Below are positions 9,561-18,595 of a stretch of DNA of 64,000 bases, piece after piece. The DNA is from Gracilaria domingensis (Eukaryota > Rhodophyta > Florideophyceae > Gracilariales > Gracilariaceae), in the NCBI GenBank assembly GCA_022539475.1, contig VCMS01000017.1, forward strand, positions 363,641 through 427,640, in the 5' to 3' direction. Position numbers and translations under genes: made by a program. Numbering within the stretch: position 1 is the stretch's first letter; the number at the start of each line of letters is the position of its first letter. The notes beneath the pieces are model-generated. The model was not told the origin of the DNA. It saw nothing but the letters and a program-made list of their open reading frames with translations, and made no database searches.

Positions 9561-10427
9561 CTACTGCATCTTCTTCGGGGTGAGACCCATCTTCTCAGCC
9601 AGATTCCTAGCAACTGGTGGAGCTTTCTCGAGATAAGGAGTAGACTTTTGCACGGCGACATCACGAAGCTTCACAGCACGATCAGCGGCGGCACGACGTC
9701 CAGACTCCAGGTGCCGCGAAGCAGTGTCCGAGGCCTTCGCGAACGCGTCATCAACTTGCTTCTTGTTCTTCTCGTACAAAAGAGGTACAGAGAACATTGC
9801 AAGAGAGGCGAGGAAGCAGATGGTGACTATAGAAAAGAACTTCCCGGCTTGGTAGATAACGAAAGCAACGAACATCCACTTGGCCGCGACGACCGGCTTA
9901 TCGCAGTGAATTATGTCGCGTAATTGCTCAGCCACTTCATTTCCTTCTTCCACGATGGTATCGACGACGCGCATCATGGAGTCACGTCGGAACAAAGGCG
10001 TGGATGGCGGCGGACGAGCAAGGTACTTGTCAAACTTGTTACCCATATGCTTGTTGGCATAGACGGCAGCGAGACGCACGGCGAGGTACAGGCCAAACAA
10101 CAGGCCGCACACGGAAAGAACGGAGTTACCGCGGATGAGGGTGAGATAGAAGAAGAGCATGTCGGCGGCAAAGATGACACCGGTAACCTTGGGATCGCGC
10201 CATAGTAGGACGGCGCGAATGCGGCTCTTGCTGGGGGCGACCGGGAGCGGGACGGCTGGAATGCCCTCAGAAGCGGATGGGGTGGCGAGCGAGGCTACGG
10301 GAGTGGAGGGATCCATGGTGACGAGTGGGGAGGGATCGGCGGCGGAGGGGGTCTTCGGAGCGGCGGAGTCGGTGGGCGCTTGATCGATGAAGGAGGGGAA
10401 GGTGGGAGCCGGGGGGGGAACGGGCAT
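9561..10427 (-). CDS. Reticulon-domain ER membrane protein
   Basis: 288 aa, single exon, ATG at 10427. Residues 1-65 are Pro/Ala/Ser-rich and disordered. The reticulon homology domain follows: AVLLWRDPKVTGVIFAADM (the typical LLWR.P..SG..F entry), a first long hydrophobic hairpin ending near LAAVYANKHM, a loop of about 60 residues with DSMMRVVDTIVEEGNEVAEQ, and a second hairpin (KWMFVAFVIYQAGKFFSIVT to SVPLLYEKNKKQVD). The C-terminus is basic and amphipathic. Reticulons shape tubular ER by wedging hairpins into the outer leaflet; this length and layout match plant RTNLB and yeast Rtn1 proteins. The 5' end lies in a GC-rich stretch like other genes here. Confidence 0.9.
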   Translation of the reverse strand: MPVPPPAPTFPSFIDQAPTDSAAPKTPSAADPSPLVTMDPSTPVASLATPSASEGIPAVPLPVAPSKSRIRAVLLWRDPKVTGVIFAADMLFFYLTLIRGNSVLSVCGLLFGLYLAVRLAAVYANKHMGNKFDKYLARPPPSTPLFRRDSMMRVVDTIVEEGNEVAEQLRDIIHCDKPVVAAKWMFVAFVIYQAGKFFSIVTICFLASLAMFSVPLLYEKNKKQVDDAFAKASDTASRHLESGRRAAADRAVKLRDVAVQKSTPYLEKAPPVARNLAEKMGLTPKKMQ

Positions 10428-10909
10428 CGCTTTGGAAGAGGCTGCGGCGGGAACGGGGCGGGCCCGTGCAGGGGGGTGAGAGCGTGGACAGAACGGTCAC
10501 AGAAGGGCTGTGTGCCGGATCGGGGAGCGCCGACGCGGCAGACGCGCGCTGCTGCACGGCACTCGTGATTTGAGCGTCTGCTGCTGCTGCACTTCCTCCA
10601 AACAGCGGCGCGCTGGAGGCTGGCCACCTGTGCACTGTTTTGAATGCACCAATCACGCCCTGGAGCAGTACTCCTTCTTTGCCGGGAGCAGCCCGCGCTT
10701 ACGCCAAGCTACCGCCGCCGCGTTCATGCCCCCAGCGCTTGAGGCCACGCAGTGGGACTGCCTGAGTACAAGGCTGCGCCGCTTTACTGTTGTCCGAACA
10801 AGCGGAAGAAGGGAGGGGCCGATGATCGTCACATCGCACGCCCCATGGCACCCAACGGGTGGTAAATCTGTGACCGGCTGTTGCAGCGATTGGTGTAGCG
10901 CACCCGTCG
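10428..10909. other. Intergenic, reticulon 5' / HAD gene 3'
   Basis: About 480 bp, GC-rich near the reticulon start. It probably holds the reticulon promoter and the HAD gene 3' UTR. No RNA or repeat is seen. Confidence 0.45.
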
Positions 10910-11677
10910 TTATGGCGTCTCTGGTGTTACGAGGTGCACGGTGGTCTTGATTGCCTTCAGCCGCATCAGTTCGTCGTTCAGGTCAGTAGCGAACGCCTCA
11001 GCGTGCATCTTTCGGTCCTCCCAGATGTGCAGCTCCTTCAGAGGGCACGAACCCAGCGGCTCCTCAGTAACCAGCTGTCTGAAAAGATCTTCCTTGAACT
11101 GTAGAGTAGTGCGGCGCCCACCGGGGTGAGTGATCACGGCCTCGTGGTCAAGGAACGATTCCCCGGGAGCCACCGTGTCATTCTTCGCAGCGATGCAGAT
11201 CTCATCCAAAATCCGCAGTACTGGTTCTCTCACTGGCTGTATTCTTCCAGTGACTATCACCCCGACTGCCGTTTCTGAGCGTGTGATCACCTCCTCCATC
11301 TGCTCGAATACCGTACGCACCACTCGTGATGGTGGAAACGGCGAATCCACGACTGGCGGCAAAAGGCTCCCAGGACGACCCCACCAGCCTCCCGTCCAAG
11401 CTTTTCCTGTTTCCAAGACATACCTCCGTTTCCCTTCTTCTGGACCAGGCGTGCGGACGAGAGTTCCGTCAAAGTCGAATACATGTAAAGAGTGTATTGG
11501 ACCAGCCTTTTTGTGTAGCTTAAGAGCTCTAGCCAATCGAGGGGGAAGGTCCATAGCGATGCTTCCCTTCCTCAACCAAGTTCCTGTCCGCTGCATGCCA
11601 CTCTGGTTGGTCGTCCTCCGCGCATCTTGACTCCGCGCTTTGCGCATATGGGCAGTCAGTGACAGATTACATCTCAT
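10910..11677 (-). CDS. HAD-fold 'Swiss Army Knife' RNA repair-like protein
   Basis: 255 aa, single exon. The HAD motif I nucleophile is SLHVFDFDGTLVRTP at about residues 62-76. AVGVIVTGR fits motif II (Thr followed by G-R). LHIWEDRKMHAEAF near the C-terminus fits the acidic motif IV. The GGWWGRPGSLLPP insert after motif I is characteristic of the HAD_SAK family, found in fungi, plants and algae and named for predicted multidomain RNA-repair proteins. No ligase or polymerase domain is attached here. The frame offers ATGs at 11677, 11596 and 11554 (MDLPPRLARALKLH); a start at the second or third would remove a short basic leader, so the exact start is open. Substrate unknown. Confidence 0.8.
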   Translation of the reverse strand: MRCNLSLTAHMRKARSQDARRTTNQSGMQRTGTWLRKGSIAMDLPPRLARALKLHKKAGPIHSLHVFDFDGTLVRTPGPEEGKRRYVLETGKAWTGGWWGRPGSLLPPVVDSPFPPSRVVRTVFEQMEEVITRSETAVGVIVTGRIQPVREPVLRILDEICIAAKNDTVAPGESFLDHEAVITHPGGRRTTLQFKEDLFRQLVTEEPLGSCPLKELHIWEDRKMHAEAFATDLNDELMRLKAIKTTVHLVTPETP

Positions 11678-12057
11678 GGTAAGTTGTTGTGTGTTAGCTT
11701 CGCCTACGTGTATCTGTCAGAACTTCTGCGTGTAGATCTGAAACCTGGAATCGAAGCACGGATACGTGTACGTGATTCGACCGGAAACCGCGGTCAGTGA
11801 ATGTATACATCTTGCAATTAGGCCAAGTTCAAGCGTATGCAGATACAGAATACATGCATACCAGTAGCAGGCCCGTCTTCAAGCATGAATAACGTTTGTC
11901 CCTCTTGGATATGGACCTGTTGATGCGAGAGATTGTAGCAAAGCTCATGAGGTGATTTTCCCACCAACTGTTATATCCTTTTATCTTACCATGTGGCCAA
12001 CAAGTTTCCCTCGTCGCTCTCGTTGGGGGGGTATAACTTGTTCAGGAGTCCTGACCT

Positions 12058-12112
12058 TTCGAGCCCAATCTTGTATCGTCCTGAATTAGGACGATACAAG
12101 ATGAGGCTCGAA
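12058..12112. repeat. Near-perfect palindrome, 25-bp arms, 5-nt loop
   Basis: The left arm 12058-12082 and right arm 12088-12112 are reverse complements except at two adjacent positions. The inner 15 bp (ATCTTGTATCGTCCT and its complement) are exact. The loop is GAATT. Confidence 0.9.
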
Positions 12113-12115
12113 GGG

Positions 12116-12136
12116 TGCTCATCTTGATGATGAGCA
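12116..12136. repeat. Small palindrome next to the larger one
   Basis: TGCTCATC (12116-12123) and GATGAGCA (12129-12136) pair across a 5-nt loop. It follows the palindrome at 12058-12112 after 3 nt, repeating the paired-hairpin arrangement seen near 5.6 kb. Confidence 0.7.
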
Positions 12137-12629
12137 TCTCGATCAGATTCTCGCATTCGAGACAGGGGAGGTGAAGATAGATGTTATTTATAGCAACTGC
12201 TTGGGGAATAGACTCACTCCCCCTTCTACTTCATTCAAACTTTTCTTCTTCTTTAGTATGAGCACGTTACGCCAATTCCGCGTAACGCGTGGGGTTTGCT
12301 AAGAACCCCCTACAACCTATAAGGCTTTCGTCAAAATGTAGCCTCATTCAAACAAAAAGCGAAAATGGACATTCCACTTGTTAGTGTCAAAGAAATGTAT
12401 ATATGCATATCTTCAAAGAAGCCATTCCATCTCAAATGTTGCTCAAGATTGGACCTATTATCTCAAGCCAAGCGTGGCTTGTTTTGCAAAAACGTGAGAA
12501 CCGGCGTTTAGTGAGTTGCAAAGCCTCTGGAACATGCTCACTATGCGATTTTATGCTGCCCCTAATCCTGAAAAAGAAGGAGATAAGGTTTACGCTCTTT
12601 CTGATGGAGATCCAAGTTTCATTTGTATA

Positions 12630-12676
12630 CGGACTTAAAGCTTCAATTGCAATTTTCTCTCTCTCGAAAGGCCGAG
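12630..12676 (-). repeat. Dispersed repeat copy (CGGCCTTTC..GAGAG type)
   Basis: On the minus strand this stretch reads CTCGGCCTTTCGAGAGAGAG and continues to GAAGCTTTAAG. It aligns by eye with copies at 58760 and 59174. No complete element or terminal repeat is visible. Confidence 0.5.
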
Positions 12677-13807
12677 ACTACGTTTCTCCTTCTTCTTTAC
12701 GGTCAATTGGGGAAATATTTGCCCCCACTTACAAAGCAGCAAGGTGGCCTTTAAACTAAATGCAAACTCCCTCCCTCTCTTTCTCCAAAAACTTTGAATA
12801 GATAAGATTTTTGAAGGACACACTAGATCTGCCTTCTCGTGGTGTGTCTGACTTTCGATAAGGAAGCGAAACGGGTGTAGCACTGGGACTCTGAAGGAGA
12901 CCCACAGCTTTCGGTTTCTGAAAACTCAACTGGAATTTAGTTTTACTGTGCTCCATATAGATTCATGCAAATGCCGAAAAAGTGTTGGTCTTTCTGGTGA
13001 AGGAACGCTTCTTTGAAGATCGCTCTGCATTTACTTCTCGTTAAGCTACTGTGCCCATATAAGAGAGAGAGAGATGCAAACGTTCAGTAGGCATTATTGC
13101 AAGAATTGTGGAACGTGACCTCAATCGCTACAGCCTGTATCAGCAGTTGATAAACTACTTCTGGTACCTATGGGAAAAAAGCAAGTCGATCTGGTTACGG
13201 ACGTACAGCAAGAACAACTTATTAAGTTCTGTTTCGTTGGCCTTTCTCAAACGTATGCGTGGCGCTTAGCGCAGACATGAAATGAAAGACGAGACAATCC
13301 ATGGAAGTTCCGGAAACAAGTGCACCTCCCACAGGAAAAATCAGAGGAATTCAGACATACTTGTAGAGCTTGCCAGACCCTGAGATGATTTTCTTCATCG
13401 CCTCAGACCTTGAAGTTCGAAGGTTCCAAGAACGTTTATATCCCTTGTGTCGGACATTGTGGATGGTGTATTCTGTAGAGAGAAACAATCGTTATTAAGC
13501 TAAGCTAGAGGAATTCCTTGATAACCCCTGCTGAGCTCACAAGCGCGCTACCCTACGGGTATACTTGTCGAAATCAACGTCATTTTCAGCGTAGCACTTA
13601 GTCATTTGACTCGAAGGTCCGCGACGGCAAGACCAATACCTTGAGAATCCGGAACTTCCAAATCTGGATACCAGGTACTAGACAGCTACCTACTATCAGT
13701 TCTTCAGGATAAACGCAAGGCTCGTGCGGACAGCTGAGAAAAAGCAACAAACCTGGCCCCGTTTTCAATTTGAAGTTTCTTGGCTCAGGAATCATATTTT
13801 GTGCCGA

Positions 13808-15089
13808 ATGTTGAGCTTCCTCCACAATTCCGGATTGGGGGTTCCGCTCCTCGCTCAAAAGAGGGCATCTCGAAAGAAACTATGTCGTCTTATTTCCAGA
13901 TGTCGAATGAACCTAAACACAGCTCAACGAGGACTGTCGTCGTTAGAGAATGGCACGTGGTTCAAACTTATATGCGGGGCAAGTTATCACGACACACCCT
14001 CAATTCGCAATCCGTGTGAAGTGTATACCATTGCTGGTGTGGACTGCATTGATGTTGCGGCAGATGAGAGCATTATTCGGGCAGCACGAGAAGGAATCCA
14101 ATCAGGTGTCACTCGGGCGCTCAGCTATGAAAAACCCCTGTTGATGATTTCCATCAACGATGACTCTGATCCTCACTTTCGAAAAGCAGTATTTGAGGTC
14201 AAAGATTGTATTTCAGGCTGTCCACGTCCATGCCAGAAGGTTTGCCCTGCAGATGCAATAGATTTGACGGGAGCTATTACAGACCGTTGCTATGGATGTG
14301 GTAGATGTATTCCTGCATGTCCGATTAATATCGTGCACGCCGAAGAGTACGTTCATGCTCTACCATATGTGAAAACTCTTTTGTCAGGAGGGATAGATTG
14401 TTTGGAGATCCACACCGGAAAGGGACATTTGGAACAGTTTGAGGTGACTTGGAAAGGCATTGAAGATGCAGTTGTTGATAATCTAAAGATGGTTGCAGTT
14501 TCTTTTCCTGATCTTGGAACAGATGAGGAAATGGAAAGTGCATTGCGGCATATGTGGAACGTGATTTCGAAAAGCAAGCGGTTTCTGGAGGGCGGACTTG
14601 CACTGGTTTGGCAAACAGATGGTAGGCCTATGAGTGGAGACATCAGTCGCGGAACTGCCATTAAATCTGTTAAACTAGCGAAAAGAGTGATACGACTGCT
14701 TAAAGGAGGTAGCATTCCGGGACATGTTCAACTAGCTGGAGGGACAAACGCTTCCACTGTTGCGCGAATGCGTGCAGCTGGGTTATTGCGATCGTCAGCT
14801 GGAGAGCATGGCATGCAAAGTTCGATGCATACAGCAAGCGGTATTGCCGTCGGTGGTTATGCAAGGAAGGTAAGTCAAAGACCATTTTAGCCGTTGACCT
14901 GTGTGACGAAGGTTAAGATTCAATCTTGCTTTGGACAGCTAACGACGACCATTTTCTTTATTTGTGCAGATTGTGAAAGAGAAGCTGGGAAATAAGTTTG
15001 ATACCGTATTGAGCGAACCTGAACTAGAGGAGGCGGTAAAAGTTGCGTCAGAGCTGGTACTCGGCCTGAAGTCCAGATGTGAGGAGTGA
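13808..15089 (+). CDS. ldpA: LdpA-like iron-sulfur protein (two exons)
   Basis: Exons 13808-14869 and 14970-15089; 393 aa. The 100-nt intron runs GTAAGT..GTGCAG with a GCTAAC branch-like site and falls between codons (ARK|IVKEKLG). The product matches cyanobacterial LdpA (light-dependent period), an Fe-S protein that senses redox and resets the circadian clock. Two ferredoxin-like cysteine groups are present: CISGCPRPCQKVCP (about 134) and CYGCGRCIPACP (about 160). They are followed by the LdpA-specific part (GIDCLEIHTGKGHL, PVQLAGGTN-like HVQLAGGTNASTV, HTASGIAVGGYARK). The first 45 residues are Lys/Arg/Ser-rich without many acids and suggest plastid import. I reject a GTG 84 nt upstream as start. 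No KaiABC genes are in the window, so the role in a eukaryote is open. Confidence 0.88.
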
Positions 15090-15770
15090 TTTCATGTGGA
15101 ATTCTGTTGCAACGACTCCCTCCCCTTCAGTTTTTAGAAAACTTCAGCTGAAATAACAGGAAACAGTTCAATGTGGACGTGGCAGCGATTGCCGTAATGG
15201 GGTATAGTAATTTATGCAATTCTTTCTTAACGCGGTGTTAGCGAGGGAACGACGGTACTGTTGTGGACTGTTGTAGACTGCGAATCCCGAACAAGGTGTC
15301 TAATTGATACCTCCTCAAGTTTCCAGGTGCGCTGTCTGCTCCGGGCTCACCGACTAAAGCGCTGAATGGGAAGTTGTGAATCACGACGAAGACGGGATCA
15401 GCGTGTCAGAGCTTGCTCGCGATTCATGAATATTGTCCCTTGGGCCGTCTATCTACAGTGAAATTGAAGTTCACATGCTTTTGAAATTCAACTTGACTTT
15501 TTCTTTCTTCAGATTTTGTTTGTTACTTTTGTCAAGGGTACCTTGTACACTGCTGGCTTGGTGGTCGGTCTGCGGTGTCCATAGATACGAAGCTGACCCA
15601 GGCCTCCCTCCAGTCCAGGGTCGTCGTCCGCATCCCGTTTAGCTAAACAAATCGAGGTCCATGCTCGGTTTGAGCAGCTCCCCAAGCTTTTTTTTTCTGC
15701 ACGTGAACAGGAGCCGTTTGAGATTCATAAACAGAGAGCGGGGCGTGCAACGAAGTCATTCTGAACCAAA
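15090..15770. other. Intergenic before golgin gene
   Basis: About 680 bp that should hold the LdpA 3' UTR and the golgin promoter and leader. T/C-rich stretches occur from 15480 on. No gene or repeat is recognised. Confidence 0.45.
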
Positions 15771-17732
15771 ATGTCGATGTTTATATCAAAAGCGTGGAGG
15801 CGAGCAGAAGTCTTCCTTGAACAAGTCGACGAGAGTGTTGCGCAAGCCTCAAGGAGACTTGTGGTTGAAGGAGCAACTGGAGCAGTGGAAGAAGATGAAG
15901 TTTACTCCTCGGAAGACGAAAGCGCTCAACAAAGTCGAGCATCTGCGATTCCTCGTGCTGAACCGCGACCAAAGGTACCTATCGTCGAAGCTCGACAAGC
16001 ATCTGATGCCGAAGATTCAAACGCCGAGGGTTGGGGCGATGATGTCGAAATTGATGAGAACATGCTCTCAGATCCACCCGCTTCCGATCAATCCGCCAAG
16101 AATGAACCGCATTCCAATAAAGCAGATGACGGAGCACCATCAGAGCTGAATACTGAGGCGAAGCACCCATCGTCATCAAAGCCGCTGTCAGCTGAACATG
16201 TTACTGCTCGACAGACCGCTGAATCAGTGAATCACCCAAACCTCCAAGTCCAGTTGGACCCAACTGAACAAACGAAAGAAAGTCGTGATCGGCCGGACGA
16301 CGATGGGTATATTAAAGCTCTGGAAGCCGAGAATGAAGAGCTTAGAAATGAGTTTGAGTCTCTTGAGGTTGAGTACGAAAAAACGCGCAAGGAGAAGGGA
16401 AAGCTCGTGAAGAATCTCAAGAGGATGAAAGACATTGTTAATGAGATGGATGAAACTCTTCAAGAGAAGTCTGCAGAGGCTCGTGCTCTCGAAACGGAAT
16501 TAAGGGCTGCAAATGACAAGATTACATCCCTTGAATCGGAATCTCGTCAGAGTGAAGCACGGGGGAAAGATGGTATGGATTCCTTGCGCACAGAGCTGAC
16601 ATCTCAGATCGAGTCATTGCAGGGGGAACTCAGTGCAGCTAATCAGGAGTGCCAGACCTTGACTGAGGAGAAGGAGCGTTTGAATGAGGCTCTGTTGCAA
16701 GGCCACGAAGCCGATTTGGCCACAGCTGATGGCGCTCGTCAGGAAGCTACTCAGGCACATCGGGCGTATGAAGCTGAGACACTTGCACATCGCGAAACAA
16801 GGAAGCATGCTAAAGAACGAGAGGAAGCACTGCAATCTGAGGCCGCAGTTGCTACAAAGGCTTTGGCAGATGCGCAAAGAAAAGCTGAAGAATGTATAGT
16901 AGCGGCTAGCAACGCGAAATCAGGCCAGAGGGCAGCAGAGGCGAAGTTATTAACCGTAACAAGTGCTCGAGACGCTGCATTTGCGAGAGTCGAAGACTTA
17001 GAGCAGGCGCTCAGTTTTTACGAAGAAAGGGGAGGAAACGAAGGAAACCGGCAAAACGAAACCCAGGACATGCAGCAGACCATATCTGAACTTGAAAATG
17101 CGCTTGAAGCTAAGAATGTCGAACTCAACAGACTGGAAGGTGAAGTGGAGGCATTACGCGCTTCCTACAGACCGAGGAAAGACGCGATGTCGCCAAGATC
17201 TAGCGGGAGAGGGGAGACAAGTACTTCTCCAGAGGTTGAGTTGAAGCTACGACACATGGCCGACGCAGCATTGCGAAAGCAAGCTCAGCTTGAAGTTCTG
17301 CGTTCGGAGAACAGAGCGCTCCAACATCAGCTGGGCACTGAACGCAAGCGCACGCGAGAAGCACAGGCCATGGCTGCTGCTGCCTCGACTTCACGCTCTG
17401 CAATCCGTGGCGGTTTCAGAGGGATACTGGACACTGGGGACGACAGCCGAGGTGATCGTGCATATGGGGTACGGGACGGTCCATTAGCACGATTTCGAAC
17501 ACCAAGAAGCTGGCCAAAGTCGGTGTCAAGGGTGATCATCAGTTTGGACCAGTTCTCAGCACATGCTTTAGCGTTCTTGAGGAAGGAGCCGTTTTTCAGG
17601 CTTGTGTTGTTATTGTACGTTGTCGGACTTCACTTGTTTGTATATAGCCTGCTGCACTGGCACGTGGATGCTGTTTCCGGTGGCAACGCGCACGAAAGTA
17701 TAGCGTCGCCAAAGGGTGGCGCGCATGCCTGA
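15771..17732 (+). CDS. Golgin-84-like Golgi coiled-coil tether
   Basis: 653 aa, single exon. The N-terminus MSMFISKAWRRAEVFLEQVD resembles the short amphipathic start of golgin-84/plant GC1-GC2. An acidic disordered linker follows to about residue 170. Coiled coil then occupies about 180-555 (EALEAENEELRNEFESLEVE type heptads). A single membrane anchor lies near the C-terminus (PFFRLVLLLYVVGLHLFVYS, about 607-630) with a short luminal tail. The segment AHALAFLRKEPFFRLVLLLY followed by LHLFVYSLL is the diagnostic tail-anchor region of GOLGA5 orthologues. Golgin-84 tethers COPI vesicles within the Golgi stack with CASP and Rab1. Start chosen at the ATG that immediately precedes the conserved N-terminal helix. 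Confidence 0.85.
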   Translation: MSMFISKAWRRAEVFLEQVDESVAQASRRLVVEGATGAVEEDEVYSSEDESAQQSRASAIPRAEPRPKVPIVEARQASDAEDSNAEGWGDDVEIDENMLSDPPASDQSAKNEPHSNKADDGAPSELNTEAKHPSSSKPLSAEHVTARQTAESVNHPNLQVQLDPTEQTKESRDRPDDDGYIKALEAENEELRNEFESLEVEYEKTRKEKGKLVKNLKRMKDIVNEMDETLQEKSAEARALETELRAANDKITSLESESRQSEARGKDGMDSLRTELTSQIESLQGELSAANQECQTLTEEKERLNEALLQGHEADLATADGARQEATQAHRAYEAETLAHRETRKHAKEREEALQSEAAVATKALADAQRKAEECIVAASNAKSGQRAAEAKLLTVTSARDAAFARVEDLEQALSFYEERGGNEGNRQNETQDMQQTISELENALEAKNVELNRLEGEVEALRASYRPRKDAMSPRSSGRGETSTSPEVELKLRHMADAALRKQAQLEVLRSENRALQHQLGTERKRTREAQAMAAAASTSRSAIRGGFRGILDTGDDSRGDRAYGVRDGPLARFRTPRSWPKSVSRVIISLDQFSAHALAFLRKEPFFRLVLLLYVVGLHLFVYSLLHWHVDAVSGGNAHESIASPKGGAHA

Positions 17733-17965
17733 CTCTAGCTAGATGTAACTATTAACAACTATTGAGAATGGAATGTCCATCGATTCGAAGTGAGAGGATC
17801 ACGCATAGAGAGCATGCCTGCAAAACTTGCCCGACAATTCGCTTTCCCGAGCTCCTTAGCAGCAAGAAGATACTGAGAGGTCAACTCACTGACTCTGGGT
17901 CGGGGCATGTAGTAACTGAAACGACAAACAAGGGCAGAAAACAAACAAAATCGAACCACAGCGCA

Positions 17966-18499
17966 TTACTTTTTAAGATTGTTCTTGTGCACGTAGTTGA
18001 GGAACTGCTTCTTGCTCATGCGGGCCAACTTCTTCGGGTTGGAGATAACGAGCTTCTGCGTTCCACGCGCCTCGTTCTCAGCGTCCCTCTTGCGCTTTTC
18101 TGCCAGGCGGTTGCGCTCGGCCTCCTTGGCGGCCGCATCGGCTTCCTTTGCGGCGCGGACGATGCTCATGAGCGCCTCGCGCTTCTCACGACGGCGCATC
18201 TTCTGCTCCAGGGTGAGCTTGAGCGCAGCGGTGCGACGCTGCGCGGCGGCCGGGCGGCGCTTGGGCCTCTTCCATGGGCGGTGGCCCTTGGTGGACGGCA
18301 CGAGCGCGGCGGCGGGCTTGCTCCGCGCGGGCGGCGGCGCGGCGGCGGACTCGGGTTGCATTGGGGGGGGGGCGGCCGGACGGCGAGGAAGACGGCGGCG
18401 GCGGCGACGACGGGCGCGGCGGCGGGCGGCGCAGTGTGGGGGCGGTGGAATTGCGGCAATTAATTTGCGCGCCTGCCATTCGCGCTGCACAGCAGACAT
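17966..18499 (-). CDS. CGR1/CCDC86-family nucleolar rRNA-processing protein
   Basis: 177 aa, ATG at 18499. A very Pro/Ala/Arg-rich N-terminal 65 residues leads into the family signature: GHRPWKRPKRR, then a charged helix (LTLEQKMRRREKREALMSIV, RNRLAEKRKRDAENEARGTQ), ending with KLVISNPKKLARMSKKQFLN. In yeast Cgr1 and human CCDC86 the same W-K entry, Arg/Lys helix and NP.K...M.KKQ end are found. Cgr1 is needed for pre-60S rRNA processing in the nucleolus. The N-terminal low-complexity region is encoded by extremely GC-rich DNA. The gene is head to head with CWC22. Confidence 0.8.
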   Translation of the reverse strand: MSAVQREWQARKLIAAIPPPPHCAARRRARRRRRRRLPRRPAAPPPMQPESAAAPPPARSKPAAALVPSTKGHRPWKRPKRRPAAAQRRTAALKLTLEQKMRRREKREALMSIVRAAKEADAAAKEAERNRLAEKRKRDAENEARGTQKLVISNPKKLARMSKKQFLNYVHKNNLKK

Positions 18500-18595
18500 G
18501 TCGTCCCCAGGCCCCAGCTGGCAGCCACTGGCGCAGCGCTGGCGAATTGCGGTGACATCCCCATTGCCAAGCAGTCACGAAACAAGCGCCAATCC

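Larger units (their letters stand above)
11678..13807. other. 2.1-kb intergenic region with palindromes and one dispersed-repeat copy
   Basis: No supported gene. It contains the palindromes at 12058-12112 and 12116-12136 and a minus-strand repeat copy near 12630-12676. A donor-like string sits beside the HAD start. Several small frames have no recognisable content. Confidence 0.5.
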
